From Brassicibacter mesophilus (lineage in GTDB: Bacteria; Bacillota; Clostridia; Tissierellales; Proteiniboraceae), in NCBI RefSeq assembly GCF_050433385.1, contig NZ_JBNPXI010000004.1:62001-126000 (forward strand): a stretch of DNA of 64,000 bases. Direction: 5' to 3'. Below, one piece after another: positions 43,496 through 52,917 of this stretch. Both the position numbers and the translations under genes were made by a program. The notes under the pieces are model-generated. The model was not told where the DNA came from, ran no database searches, and saw nothing but the letters and a program-made list of their open reading frames with translations. Position 1 is the first letter of the stretch. The number at the start of each line of letters is the position of its first letter.

Positions 43496-44230
43496 ATGAA
43501 AAAGGTAGATAAGCAAAGTCCACTGCCTAGATATTATCAATTAAAAGAAATAATTAGAGAAATGGTAGAGAATGAACAACTTAAGCCTAGGGACTCCGTT
43601 CCTACAGAAAGGGAGCTTTGCGAATATCATGAAATAAGTAGAATGACTGCAAGAAAAGCAATTACTGAGCTGGTACATGAGGGAATTTTATTTAGAGAGC
43701 AAGGAAAAGGCACTTATGTAGCTCAACCAAAGGTTAAGCAAAGTGTGTCAGAATTAATTGGATTTACAGAGGAAATGAAAAGAAAAGGATTAAAGGTAGA
43801 GACGAAAATACTGAATTTTACTATTAAGGAACCGACGAAGAAGATAATAAAACAATTAAATCTTGAGCTTAACGATAAGGTTTATGAAATTTTTAGATTA
43901 AGAATAGTAGAAGGAGAGTCATATGCCATAGAAAAAGCATGGGTTCCTGAAAAACATACAAGAGGCTTCAAGGAAGAAGACTTAGAAGGCAGTTCATTGT
44001 ATAAAGTTTTAGAGGAGAAATACGGCATAAAGCTATCACATGGAAAGCAATATTTAGAACCTATCATACTTACAGCCTATGAATCAAACTTGTTAGGTGT
44101 TAAAGAAGCTATGCTAGGATTGTTATTTGAAAGACGAGCATTTACAGATGATAATGTTCCAATCGAATTTACAAAATCAGTTTATAGAAGTGACAGATAT
44201 AAATTTGAGATAACACTTGAGGTGCCTTAA
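43496..44230 (+). CDS. GntR/HutC family regulator, NagR-like
   Basis: A 244-residue repressor with an N-terminal winged helix (SPLPRYYQLKEIIREM, TERELCEYHEISRMTARKAI) and a C-terminal UTRA ligand domain (VYEIFRLRIVEGESYAIEKA). NagR-like proteins bind amino-sugar phosphates. ATG 43496 after GGGGTG gives the family-like N-terminus MKKVDKQSPLPRYYQ; an in-frame ATG at 43478 after GAGGGA is an alternative. It is the last gene of the locus and likely controls the PTS promoter region upstream of 36489. Confidence 0.87.
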   Translation: MKKVDKQSPLPRYYQLKEIIREMVENEQLKPRDSVPTERELCEYHEISRMTARKAITELVHEGILFREQGKGTYVAQPKVKQSVSELIGFTEEMKRKGLKVETKILNFTIKEPTKKIIKQLNLELNDKVYEIFRLRIVEGESYAIEKAWVPEKHTRGFKEEDLEGSSLYKVLEEKYGIKLSHGKQYLEPIILTAYESNLLGVKEAMLGLLFERRAFTDDNVPIEFTKSVYRSDRYKFEITLEVP

Positions 44231-44252
44231 ATAAGTTAAGGCACCTTTTTAA
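44219..44252 (+). terminator. Terminator overlapping the end of the GntR gene
   Basis: GAGGTGCCTTA and TAAGGCACCTTTTT form a stem that includes the last codons and stop. Its sequence, with AATAAGTTAAGGCACC, also resembles an inverted, shortened form of the dispersed element core. Confidence 0.7.
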
Positions 44253-44263
44253 GGCGTTTATGG

Positions 44264-44300
44264 TACAAGGTACCTGACACTTAACTTATATCTTTTAGTA
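44264..44300 (+). repeat. Dispersed element copy L
   Basis: CAAGGTACCTGACACTTAAC then TTATATCTTTTAG. A TATAAT-containing stretch follows before the next gene. Confidence 0.65.
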
Positions 44301-44422
44301 GAATAAAGTCTGAAGTATTTTTATTTGCTTTTAAGTCTAATACTTGTATAATATAATGGTGCTGTTTATATCAATATTTGATAATTTATGAAAAGCTAGG
44401 AAATTTGAAGAGAGGTTTATCT

Positions 44423-46438
44423 ATGAATATAAAAGAACATATGAAAAATACACTTAGAAACAAACTTGAAAGATATAAATTTAACAAGGACTATACATAT
44501 ACACAAAATATTCTTAAAGAGAAAGCTGGACATAGTGCTCAAAATATATTTAGTTTCACTGTTTTGTCCTGGATATTTGTCCTAGTGACATTGTTTTTGC
44601 AGATTATTTCTTTGGCTACAACATATTCTGGCAGTAAGGTATATTTTGGAGGGATAGCATTACCTTATGGATTAAGTGCTCCCTTTATTTTTGCGTTTTC
44701 AATTCAGATAACAGTTTTTTCACTAAGCAACTCTTTAAGAAAAAACTTCAAAGCTCTGACAATTGTTACTTTATCTTTTGCAACTTTATGTTCAACTTAT
44801 TTTTCGTATATTGGAATTTATAATTATGTAAATTCTCCGATTGATTACCTTGAGCAAAGGTATACTCAGATATATCATAATATGTCTGATAAGAATAGAG
44901 TTGTTGTTGAAAACTCTAAGACTCAGATGAAAGAATATGTTTTTGATATCACTAGTAAAATCCAAAAGGAATATACAAGATTATTAAAGGAGAATGAAAA
45001 GTATAGTAAATTAAGTGAACAAACAGAAAAGGTAGCAGTATCTAATAATATAATAAAACCTAATACGAATAGCATTGCAAAACCAAATATTAATAATTAT
45101 GGTGGCAATTTAGATAAATACTATGAAGATATGGCCAAGTACAATGCAGCTATTTCTAATATTATAGGACAAGCTGCTAATGAAAATTCATCTTTAGATT
45201 CGTCTATTTATGAAAATAGGATTAAAACCATTTTAGAAGGAAAATCATTAGATGAATTTACGAAAGAGTATATTAATATACAATCTAATAAAGAATTACT
45301 CGAGAATCTTATATTATCTATGAGTACTGGAGTATCAAACGAAAATAATACAGATTTCAATAAAAAAATGAGTGATATACAACAATATTGTATCAATTAT
45401 ATTAATACGAAAGCAGGAGATAGTGTAACATTTAATACTATATTAACAAATCTGTTCACAGCTTACTCAGACGTTACCTCATATAAGATTCCTGAAGATT
45501 TTTATGATAATCTAAACTCTTTTATAACACTTACAGAGAAAAGCGATTCTTTCATGAAAAGCTTAGACGTTATAAAGAAGGAAGTTTATTATGAAAACCA
45601 TGGCCAACAGCTGCCAGGAGAGGCATCACTAAACCTTACTGATGCACTGCTTCTTTTTTCAAAGCTTCAATCAGAAATAGAGGCTGGGGCGTATACACTG
45701 AACTCTATTTCTGAAGAAGGAGATACTATTGATTTAAGCAGTGAAGAGTATATATTAGAAAACATGTATGTACTTCCAATAAAAAACTTATTTACAAAGA
45801 ATAGCTCTTTAGGTATGGCGTGGTTTTGCTTTATATTTGCTGCTTTAATAGATGGGCTTACTCTACTTTTTGCACTAGCACAAAAACGAAGCTCACGTAC
45901 ATTATTAGCAAAGAAAAATCGTGAATTAGTAAAAAACAATGAAGAGCAGTTAGAGGAGCTAGTTTTATCATCATTAATACTTCAGCCATCTGGTGAAGAT
46001 AGTAAAAGTACTATTCAGATATGTTTGGAGCACTTAGCTAAGTTTTTAACATTATTCGAAATAACTAGCATAGGAATGGAAAATGGATATTCGCTATATT
46101 GTCCTCTTGAAAGATTAAAAGAATATCAAATTTTCCTATCCGTATTATGTCAGTTCAATCTAGCAAAGATTATTTCTAAAGAAGATTATGAGCTTTTGGA
46201 GGTATATCCGACTATTGATAAGTTTAAACATACGCTACAAGAACAAGCTAATTTTGATGTACTTGATGAAGTAGCAGCAACTACTTGCGAAAATAACAGT
46301 GAGTACTATTTACTAGTTAAAACAAAATTTATCATATGGGCTAACCAAAAATTTGCTATAGCTTCTTCTAATAAAGAGCTTGCTCACATAATTACAAGTA
46401 TTCTTAAGAATATAGAACATACTGGGAATCAAAATTAA
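44423..46438 (+). CDS. Membrane protein of unknown function, 3 TM + long loop + 1 TM
   Basis: A 671-residue protein I do not recognise. Three hydrophobic helices lie at about residues 44-66, 77-101 and 110-134, then about 325 mostly helical, charged and Asn-rich residues with coiled-coil character (KIQKEYTRLLKENEKYSKLS), a fourth helix at about 463-487 (GMAWFCFIFAALIDGLTLLF), and a 180-residue cytoplasmic-type tail ending near ILKNIEHTGNQN. The layout resembles DUF4407-like proteins only in topology. AGAGG at 44411-44415 supports ATG 44423 over ATG 44378. It is coupled to a second membrane gene 21 bases downstream. Confidence 0.7.
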   Translation: MNIKEHMKNTLRNKLERYKFNKDYTYTQNILKEKAGHSAQNIFSFTVLSWIFVLVTLFLQIISLATTYSGSKVYFGGIALPYGLSAPFIFAFSIQITVFSLSNSLRKNFKALTIVTLSFATLCSTYFSYIGIYNYVNSPIDYLEQRYTQIYHNMSDKNRVVVENSKTQMKEYVFDITSKIQKEYTRLLKENEKYSKLSEQTEKVAVSNNIIKPNTNSIAKPNINNYGGNLDKYYEDMAKYNAAISNIIGQAANENSSLDSSIYENRIKTILEGKSLDEFTKEYINIQSNKELLENLILSMSTGVSNENNTDFNKKMSDIQQYCINYINTKAGDSVTFNTILTNLFTAYSDVTSYKIPEDFYDNLNSFITLTEKSDSFMKSLDVIKKEVYYENHGQQLPGEASLNLTDALLLFSKLQSEIEAGAYTLNSISEEGDTIDLSSEEYILENMYVLPIKNLFTKNSSLGMAWFCFIFAALIDGLTLLFALAQKRSSRTLLAKKNRELVKNNEEQLEELVLSSLILQPSGEDSKSTIQICLEHLAKFLTLFEITSIGMENGYSLYCPLERLKEYQIFLSVLCQFNLAKIISKEDYELLEVYPTIDKFKHTLQEQANFDVLDEVAATTCENNSEYYLLVKTKFIIWANQKFAIASSNKELAHIITSILKNIEHTGNQN

Positions 46439-46459
46439 GTTTTAAAAGGAAGTGGTATA

Positions 46460-47272
46460 TTGTCAATTACTATCTTTATTTTTACATTGATTATAGCCTT
46501 TGTTGTTTATAGACTAATATGTAAGGAACAATATCTATCTAAGAATAAACCCTTGTGGAAAAATCTTATATACTGGGGAGTAGTTTTATTTATCAGCATA
46601 ATTTTCAATATGGTGATTTATGCTGATACTACATTTGCTTTAGAAATGTCATATTATTTAAATAGTCAAACAATAGAAATGCTTATTACTCTAGTGCTTT
46701 CCTGCTTAATCATTCAATTAATATCACCTTCAATTTTTCTTAGGAAGGCTATTAATTCTACAAAGGAAGCTTTGAAGAAGCTCAAGCAGTCAAAAAATGC
46801 GAAGAGAGATATTAATAGTGAAGAAATAGTGAATATTAAAGATATTCCATCGAGTGAAAAGCCAAGCGTTTTTTTAGTTAAAAATAACGAATCACATTAT
46901 AATAATACAAAAGAGCTTCAGGAAAAAGATTTTGAACTATTGTTAAATATTTTATGCTGGCTATCATTTTCTTTTGTGATATTTATTGAAATATTTTTTG
47001 TCATTACATCATGGATATATGGTGTTGATCCTGTAGGTTCATCTGCATATGATCAATTATCTAAAAACATGAGTATTCATCACCAATTAAGAGATATATC
47101 AAATATAATACTGTTTTTTACTTTACCTATATCTATAAGACAAATATTGTACTATCTGGCTAAGCTTAGGAAATTCACAGAAGCTCCAAATAAAGAAGAG
47201 CTTAACTCAGTTCAGTTTGAAAAGTATACACTCATTCAAAAACATCTAAATGGAGTGCATAAAAAACTATAG
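46460..47272 (+). CDS. Membrane protein of unknown function, partner of the preceding gene
   Basis: A 270-residue protein with about five hydrophobic helices (near 2-20, 33-53, 66-90, 160-182 and 213-235), and a charged loop of about 65 residues between helices three and four (KEALKKLKQSKNAKRDINSE). No family recognised. The start is TTG with AAAAGGAAG upstream. It follows the larger membrane protein so closely that the two must be co-expressed, and probably form a complex. A terminator follows. Confidence 0.68.
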   Translation: MSITIFIFTLIIAFVVYRLICKEQYLSKNKPLWKNLIYWGVVLFISIIFNMVIYADTTFALEMSYYLNSQTIEMLITLVLSCLIIQLISPSIFLRKAINSTKEALKKLKQSKNAKRDINSEEIVNIKDIPSSEKPSVFLVKNNESHYNNTKELQEKDFELLLNILCWLSFSFVIFIEIFFVITSWIYGVDPVGSSAYDQLSKNMSIHHQLRDISNIILFFTLPISIRQILYYLAKLRKFTEAPNKEELNSVQFEKYTLIQKHLNGVHKKL

Positions 47273-47330
47273 AGCATCTTGTAAGAATTTTCTGATACCA
47301 ATTATTGTCATTTTGATTTATTGAAACAAA

Positions 47331-47371
47331 AGATACCTTCTGATAAAATAAATTCAGAAGGTACTTTTTTA
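47331..47371 (+). terminator. Terminator of the two-gene membrane module
   Basis: ACCTTCTGA and TCAGAAGGT with a following run of T residues. Between it and galU, GAAATATGATGATGTT is repeated as GAAATATGGTGATGTT (about 47388-47420), a short imperfect direct repeat. Confidence 0.65.
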
Positions 47372-47459
47372 GAGAATACTGGATATCGAAATATGATGAT
47401 GTTGAAATATGGTGATGTTGAAGTAATAAATAATTTCGAATAGTGAAGGAGAGAGTATC

Positions 47460-48377
47460 ATGTCAGTAAAAAAAGCTATAATACCAGCGGCAGGATTAGG
47501 AACTAGGTTTTTACCAGCGACAAAAGCACAGCCAAAAGAGATGCTTCCAATAGTAGACAAGCCTACTATACAGTACATAATAGAAGAGGCTATAGCTTCA
47601 GGGATAGAAGACATACTTATTATAACGGGTAGAAATAAAAGAGCAATAGAAGATCATTTTGATAAATCTATAGAGCTTGAATTAGAGCTTGAGCAAAAGA
47701 ACAAGAAAGAGCTGCTTAGCCTAGTACAAGATATATCAAACATGGTAAATATACATTATATAAGACAGAAAGAGCCTAAAGGGCTTGGACATGCGATCCA
47801 TTGTGCAAAGGCGTTTATAAAAGATGAGCCTTTTGCAGTACTTTTAGGAGATGATATAGTAGATGCAAAGACTAAGCCGTGCTTAAAGCAGCTTATAGAT
47901 GTATACGATGAATATAAAACTACTATTTTGGGAGTGCAGGAGGTAGCTAAAGAAGATGTAAGCAAATATGGTATAGTATCAGGAAAGCACATAGAAGGGG
48001 GAGTATATAAGGTCAAGGACCTAGTAGAAAAGCCATCCATAGATAAAGCGCCGTCAAATGTAGCTATACTTGGTAGATATATCATAACTCCAGAAATATT
48101 TAATATACTTGAAAATACAAAGCCGGGAGCAGGTGGAGAAATACAGTTAACAGATGCTCTTAAAGAGCTTGCAGCAAAACAAGCTATGTATGCATACACA
48201 TTTGAAGGAAAGAGATACGATGTAGGAAATAAACTAGGGTTTTTACAAGCTACAGTGGAGTTTGCATTGCAAAGAGATGAGCTAAAGAATGATTTTAGAG
48301 AGTATCTTGTAGAGCTATTAAAAAACGATAAGCTAAGTTTATCAAAATCAGAGACGGCAGCATCTAAAGACAAATAG
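47460..48377 (+). CDS. galU: UTP-glucose-1-phosphate uridylyltransferase
   Basis: A 305-residue nucleotidyltransferase making UDP-glucose. The UTP-binding loop [21 protein letters not shown], here split by eye into [14 protein letters not shown] and [11 protein letters not shown], is complete, as are [12 protein letters not shown] and VEKPS. AAGGAGAG precedes the ATG. It supplies the substrate for the UDP-glucose dehydrogenase at the window start, although 46 kb separate them. It forms a single-gene unit with its own terminator. Confidence 0.95.
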   Translation: MSVKKAIIPAAGLGTRFLPATKAQPKEMLPIVDKPTIQYIIEEAIASGIEDILIITGRNKRAIEDHFDKSIELELELEQKNKKELLSLVQDISNMVNIHYIRQKEPKGLGHAIHCAKAFIKDEPFAVLLGDDIVDAKTKPCLKQLIDVYDEYKTTILGVQEVAKEDVSKYGIVSGKHIEGGVYKVKDLVEKPSIDKAPSNVAILGRYIITPEIFNILENTKPGAGGEIQLTDALKELAAKQAMYAYTFEGKRYDVGNKLGFLQATVEFALQRDELKNDFREYLVELLKNDKLSLSKSETAASKDK

Positions 48378-48425
48378 AATGCAAATTATAAATAAATTAC
48401 TAATAAACATTTATATAATAAGTTT

Positions 48426-48453
48426 TAGGGTAGCAAATGCTGCCCTATTTTCT
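48426..48453 (+). terminator. Terminator of galU
   Basis: TAGGGTAGCA and TGCTGCCCTA pair with one wobble position and are followed by TTTTCT. Confidence 0.7.
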
Positions 48454-48533
48454 AATAAAAAAATATAATTCATATCTTTACTGTTAGTATAATGTTTGAG
48501 AATGATAAAAATTTAACAGGAAAGGTGATGTAA

Positions 48534-49367
48534 ATGGAGAAATTATCGATTGGACAAATGGCAAAACTTAATAATATATCCAAGCAAACGCTGCGATATT
48601 ATGACAAAATAAAGCTTTTAGAGCCTCGTATTGTTGATGATGAAACTGGATATCGATATTACAGCATTAAACAGAGTGCCCGTCTTGATATGATTCAATA
48701 CATGAAATCCATAGGAATGACGCTAAAAGACATAAAAAAGCAATTGGAACGTAATGATCCACTGTTCATAAAAAGCGTGCTTCACCAAAATATGAGTCAG
48801 ATTGATGATCAGATTCGTGAACTGGAATATCAAAAGAGGGCAGTTGAACGGACATTGCGGAGTTATGAGCGATATGAGACGTCTCCACCTGATGGCACAA
48901 TAACTCTTGAATACATTGAAAAGCGCCAAATGTACTGCATTGACGCAGGCTTGAATTTTTATGACCATGGTATTGAGGTTTATGAAAAACTGCTGAGGAA
49001 ATTGAAGAAAAGCTTGATTGCTGACAAGCTTCCCCAGATTTATTTCTGCAATGCAGGGACAATTTTGCGACAAAAGGACCTAGAAGAACGCCATTTTTAT
49101 TCAAGTGAGGTTTTTGTTTTTGTAGATAATGACTATGTTCGCGATGACTTAACTACCTCTATTCCATCAAATACTTACCTTTGTATCTATTGTAATAAAT
49201 TTGAAAAAGAAAAAGATTATATACATAGGCTTCTTGATATGGTGTCGGAGAACGGCTATACTATTGTAGGTGATTACATATGTGAGGTTTTAGCTGAGCT
49301 CCCACTTTTAGAAGAAAATGAGCGAGGCATGTTTTTGCGATTACAAATACCAATAAAACTTTATTAA
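48534..49367 (+). CDS. MerR family regulator, BmrR-like
   Basis: A 277-residue regulator: N-terminal MerR winged helix (SIGQMAKLNNISKQTLRYYDKI, here about residues 4-25, and ETGYRYYSIKQSARLD), a coiled-coil dimer helix (about 75-115) and a C-terminal effector domain of the GyrI/BmrR type. AAAGGTGATG precedes the start. The downstream gene has a promoter with the long 19-base spacer typical of MerR activation, so it is the probable target. The effector is unknown; an amino acid or amine would fit. Confidence 0.86.
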   Translation: MEKLSIGQMAKLNNISKQTLRYYDKIKLLEPRIVDDETGYRYYSIKQSARLDMIQYMKSIGMTLKDIKKQLERNDPLFIKSVLHQNMSQIDDQIRELEYQKRAVERTLRSYERYETSPPDGTITLEYIEKRQMYCIDAGLNFYDHGIEVYEKLLRKLKKSLIADKLPQIYFCNAGTILRQKDLEERHFYSSEVFVFVDNDYVRDDLTTSIPSNTYLCIYCNKFEKEKDYIHRLLDMVSENGYTIVGDYICEVLAELPLLEENERGMFLRLQIPIKLY

Positions 49368-49385
49368 AAAAATAACAATCTTCTG

Positions 49386-49421
49386 TTGACATTATTCCAA
49401 CTATAACCTTTATACTATAAT
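49386..49421 (+). promoter_or_regulatory. MerR-type promoter of the diaminopentanoate dehydrogenase gene
   Basis: TTGACA (49386-49391) is followed after 19 bases by TATACT (49411-49416). The over-long spacer is the hallmark of promoters that MerR proteins activate by DNA twisting. ACTATAA occurs twice (49400-49406 and 49415-49421); a clear dyad was not seen. Confidence 0.55.
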
Positions 49422-49481
49422 TAACGTCGGTGGTATTAGAAACGTTTGACGGATAAAAATTATAAAGAGGGGGCTTCATCT

Positions 49482-50516
49482 ATGTTTAAAGAAAAGATTC
49501 GTGTTGTTCAGTATGGCTGCGGAAAGATGTCCAAATACACTCTTCGTTATCTTTATGAAAAGGGTGCAGAGATTGTTGGCGCAATCGATGTCAATCCTGC
49601 TGTAGTTGGAATGGATGTTGGTGATTGGGCAGAGCTGGGTGTTAAATTAGGTGTTACAATCAGAAGTGATGCTGATGCAGTTTTAGACGAATGTGATGCG
49701 GATATCGCTGTTGTTACCCTATTTAGCTTTATGGAAGACGTAATGCCACATTTTGAAAAGCTTGTAAGCCGTGGAATCAATGTTATCACTACTTGTGAAG
49801 AAGCGATATATCCATGGACTACTGCTTCGGCTATAACTAACAAGCTTGATAAGCTTGCTAAAGAGAATGGTTGCACAATTGCTGGTTCTGGTATGCAAGA
49901 TATCTACTGGGTAAACATGATCGGCTGTGTGGCTGGAGGCGTTCATCGCATTGATAAAATAGAAGGTGCAGTAAGCTACAATGTTGAAGATTATGGTCTT
50001 GCTCTTGCAAAAGCTCATGGTGCAGGACTCACACCTGAAGAGTTTGAAGAGCAGATTGCACATCCTGAAACATTAGAGCCTGCTTATGTATGGAATTCAA
50101 ATGAAGCTTTATGTTCTAAGATGGGTTGGACAATTAAGTCGCAAACTCAAAAATGCGTTCCATACTTTTATGATAGCGACCTATATTCAGAGACTCTTGG
50201 CGAAACTATTCCTAAGGGTAACTGTATTGGTATGAGTGCTGTTGTAACTACAGAAACTTTCCAAGGACCAATTATTGAGACACAATGTATCGGTAAAGTT
50301 TATGGTCCAGATGATGGAGATATGTGTGATTGGAAAATCACAGGAGAACCTGATACAACTTTCTTTGTTAAAAAGCCTGCAACTGTTGAGCATACTTGTG
50401 CTACTATTGTTAATCGTATTCCGTTAATTCTTCAAGCTCCTGCAGGATATTACACTATAGAGAAAATGGATAACGTTGAATATCTTTCTTATCCAATACA
50501 AATGCATCTTAAGTAA
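49482..50516 (+). CDS. ord: 2,4-diaminopentanoate dehydrogenase-like protein
   Basis: A 344-residue NAD(P)-dependent enzyme related to dihydrodipicolinate reductase, with the N-terminal Rossmann fold ([18 protein letters not shown]) and the [11 protein letters not shown] segment typical of the diaminopentanoate dehydrogenase group. This enzyme deaminates 2,4-diaminopentanoate in clostridial ornithine oxidation. GAGGGGG at 49467-49473 supports ATG 49482, not the in-frame ATG at 49446. The other ornithine genes (or-1 to or-4) are absent here, so the copy may serve a related amino acid; gene symbol is tentative. Confidence 0.78.
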   Translation: MFKEKIRVVQYGCGKMSKYTLRYLYEKGAEIVGAIDVNPAVVGMDVGDWAELGVKLGVTIRSDADAVLDECDADIAVVTLFSFMEDVMPHFEKLVSRGINVITTCEEAIYPWTTASAITNKLDKLAKENGCTIAGSGMQDIYWVNMIGCVAGGVHRIDKIEGAVSYNVEDYGLALAKAHGAGLTPEEFEEQIAHPETLEPAYVWNSNEALCSKMGWTIKSQTQKCVPYFYDSDLYSETLGETIPKGNCIGMSAVVTTETFQGPIIETQCIGKVYGPDDGDMCDWKITGEPDTTFFVKKPATVEHTCATIVNRIPLILQAPAGYYTIEKMDNVEYLSYPIQMHLK

Positions 50517-50535
50517 TAAAGAAGCAGAATAAAGA

Positions 50536-50592
50536 AATGATTGGTGCCTGGCACTTAGCCCAATTAACTTATGCCAGGCACTTAACTTTTTA
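50536..50592 (+). repeat. Dispersed element copy M, two cores in tandem
   Basis: GATTGGTGCCTGGCACTTAG and, 30 bases on, TATGCCAGGCACTTAACTTT stand side by side in the same orientation. The stretch on to 50735 holds no gene. Confidence 0.8.
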
Positions 50593-50735
50593 TAATATAG
50601 CTATGATATTTTAAAACTACACTAATATAAGTTTTCCACTATACGCATAATTAAAAGAAATAATCCCTATGAATATTAGAAGAAGTAGTAGATGTCTTAC
50701 AAGAATTATAGAATTTGAAAATGTAAAAAAACTTC

Positions 50736-51296
50736 TTACATCTCAATATATACTTTGATGATATTGCAAATATAATTGATATTTAACTCTTTATCCTCAT
50801 TATAGACCTCTATTAGCATGGAAATGTTTGTAACAAGGGTATATATTAGCTTTTCTATGATATTATCATCATTTTTAAATTCTTCCTTTATTTTGATTCC
50901 ATCAAATATTTTTTTCAAGCTATTTATTAGCGTTTTTTTATATTCCTCAAACTCTTTTTTCTCCATGTCTTTAATTTTTCCCATTTGAGAGCCTAAACCC
51001 TCTCTATTTTCAATATCCTCATAGAGTATTTTGATACACGACTTTATTCTAGAGATATCAGGCTCATTATGTTCTATGATTTCACCTAATTTGTTAAAAG
51101 TATTGTTCCAGCTCTTAGTTACTACACTTAGATATAGCTCTTTTTTATTGGGAAAATAATTGTACAAAGTTCCAACTGCAATATTACAATTTACAGCGAT
51201 AGTTTTCATGTCAACATTCTCATATCCGTTTTTACAAAAGAGCTCTTTTGCACTAATAAATATTTTTTCTTCAAGATTCTTTATTATTTTAGGCAT
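50736..51296 (-). CDS. TetR family regulator of the MATE pump
   Basis: A 186-residue TetR protein (KIFISAKELFCKNGYENVDM, then NIAVGTLYNYFPNKKELYLS). The start is placed at ATG 51296, where GGAAGTG lies seven bases upstream on the minus strand; an ATG ten codons earlier lies inside the MATE gene. It follows the MATE gene by four bases in one operon, and two dyads upstream of that operon are its likely operators, giving a self-repressing pump/repressor unit. Confidence 0.86.
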   Translation of the reverse strand: MPKIIKNLEEKIFISAKELFCKNGYENVDMKTIAVNCNIAVGTLYNYFPNKKELYLSVVTKSWNNTFNKLGEIIEHNEPDISRIKSCIKILYEDIENREGLGSQMGKIKDMEKKEFEEYKKTLINSLKKIFDGIKIKEEFKNDDNIIEKLIYTLVTNISMLIEVYNEDKELNINYICNIIKVYIEM

Positions 51297-51300
51297 ATTA

Positions 51301-52734
51301 TCACTTCCTAACCATATTGTTTTCATTTAGGGACTTATTAAGGGAAATAGCTAATATTACAGACAATATAAAAGTCAAAATATCAGAAAGAGCTTGTGCA
51401 AGCATAATACCATATAGACCTGGTTCCATTTTATTTGGTAGCAAATTAGTTATAAAATTTAATGAGTCTATATGCTTTTCAAATAATTTTGGTAGTATCA
51501 CCAATGAAGGTAAAAAAAACAAACCTTGTCGCCCTATAGCCAATATGCCGGCTTGCTTTCCTTTTCCAAGTGCTTGGAAGAGAGAAGTACGTATCATAGT
51601 AAAACCAAGTATAGGCATGAATAGGGATATTCCTTTTAGACTATTTATACCTAAAGCTATAACCTCAGGATTCTTTGTAAATAGTCTTACAAAAGACCCT
51701 GGAAACATTTGAAATAGCGCAAAGAATAAAGCTGCAAAGCTTGTAAGCCAAATCGTAGATATTCTCAATGCTTTTTTTATTCTATCATAATTTTTAGCCC
51801 CATAGTTATAAGCTGCGAAAGGCTGAAATCCTTGTATATAACCCATTATTATAAAAAACGGTATCATAAAAATCCTCAAAGTAATGCCTATAGCTGCTAA
51901 AGCACTATCCCCATAGTGTGATGCAGCTGAGTTTTGAAAGCCAAAGGCAATACTTGCTAAAAATTGCATAGCAAAAACTGGAACACCAATCTTGAATATT
52001 TCTACATATATATCTTTATCCTTACTAATATATTTTTTTTCTATACTTACGTAGCTGTTTTTCTTTAAATAATAGCTGAGAAGATATATTGTCGAGATTG
52101 ACTGACCTAACACTGTGGCAATTGCCGCACCTTTGATTCCTAGATTGAAAGTAAACATAAATATTGGATCAAATATTATATTTAGCACTGCTCCTATGAT
52201 TAAAGCATTCATACTATACCTAGAATTACCTTCTGCTCTTATTATATTGTTTAAAGTCATATTAGTTATAGTAAATATACTTCCTATTACTATCCATTTC
52301 ATGTAGTCAAGGGCAGCTGACATAACTGTATCAGTAGCACCTACTAGTGTAAGAATAGGCTCTAAGAAAATAAGAGAAAAAATTGTTACTGCAATAGATA
52401 TAATTATAGAAATGAATAACGCAGTTGAAGCTGTTTTATCTGCTTGATTTTTATTTTTCTCACCTAAGCTCCTAGATACATAGGAAGCAGCTCCTATACC
52501 AAGCATTTGACCAATAGCTGAAATTATAATAAAAAGGGGAAAAGCTACTGATACTGCGCCCATAGCAGCTGTATCGTTAAGCATACCTACAAACAAAGTA
52601 TCAACAAAATTATATATTGCACTTATAAGAGTGGCAATAATAGTAGGTATCGATAATATAAGTAAAGTTTTTTTAATATCGCCTTCTTCCATAAGTGCAG
52701 TTCTTGCTACTTTATTGTTTATTATATTCTTCAT
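51301..52734 (-). CDS. MATE family efflux transporter
   Basis: A 477-residue, 12-helix cation/drug antiporter of the MATE family, with the DTLFVGMLNDTAAMGAVSVA segment in helix 1 and the matching repeat in the second half (FAMQFLASIAFGFQN, then YGDSALAAIGI). Length and hydrophobic pattern are normal. AAGGAGATG precedes the ATG on the minus strand. It is transcribed with the TetR gene and is presumably induced by a toxic substrate. Confidence 0.9.
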   Translation of the reverse strand: MKNIINNKVARTALMEEGDIKKTLLILSIPTIIATLISAIYNFVDTLFVGMLNDTAAMGAVSVAFPLFIIISAIGQMLGIGAASYVSRSLGEKNKNQADKTASTALFISIIISIAVTIFSLIFLEPILTLVGATDTVMSAALDYMKWIVIGSIFTITNMTLNNIIRAEGNSRYSMNALIIGAVLNIIFDPIFMFTFNLGIKGAAIATVLGQSISTIYLLSYYLKKNSYVSIEKKYISKDKDIYVEIFKIGVPVFAMQFLASIAFGFQNSAASHYGDSALAAIGITLRIFMIPFFIIMGYIQGFQPFAAYNYGAKNYDRIKKALRISTIWLTSFAALFFALFQMFPGSFVRLFTKNPEVIALGINSLKGISLFMPILGFTMIRTSLFQALGKGKQAGILAIGRQGLFFLPSLVILPKLFEKHIDSLNFITNLLPNKMEPGLYGIMLAQALSDILTFILSVILAISLNKSLNENNMVRK

Positions 52735-52760
52735 GAAATGCCCATCTCCTTTTAAGAATT

Positions 52761-52802
52761 AAATGAATTACAGTTCATTTAAAATGAATATAGATTCATT
52801 TT
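52761..52802. promoter_or_regulatory. Pair of dyads upstream of the MATE-tetR operon, probable TetR operators
   Basis: AAATGAA/TTCATTT (52761-52780, six-base centre) is followed directly by AAAATGAAT/ATTCATTTT (52781-52802, four-base centre). Two adjacent sites sharing ATGAA half-sites at the operon's 5' end are typical of TetR autoregulation. Confidence 0.65.
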
Positions 52803-52830
52803 AAGTTCTTTTATCTTATTTGTCAATAGT

Positions 52831-52897
52831 AAAAAAAGAGCCACAGATATGTTTCATTTGTTACTTTTCAGCAACAAATGAAACATATCTGTGGCTC
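52831..52897 (-). terminator. Very stable terminator of the Fbp-type operon
   Basis: A perfect 25-pair stem (52839-52863 with 52873-52897) carries a nine-base loop; on the minus strand it is followed by seven T residues. It is by far the strongest hairpin in the window. Confidence 0.85.
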
Positions 52898-52917
52898 CAG
52901 TATAGGGATAGGTAAAT

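Noticed and set aside
47756..48373. 205-codon minus-strand frame in galU
   Set aside because: Shadow of a conserved housekeeping gene.
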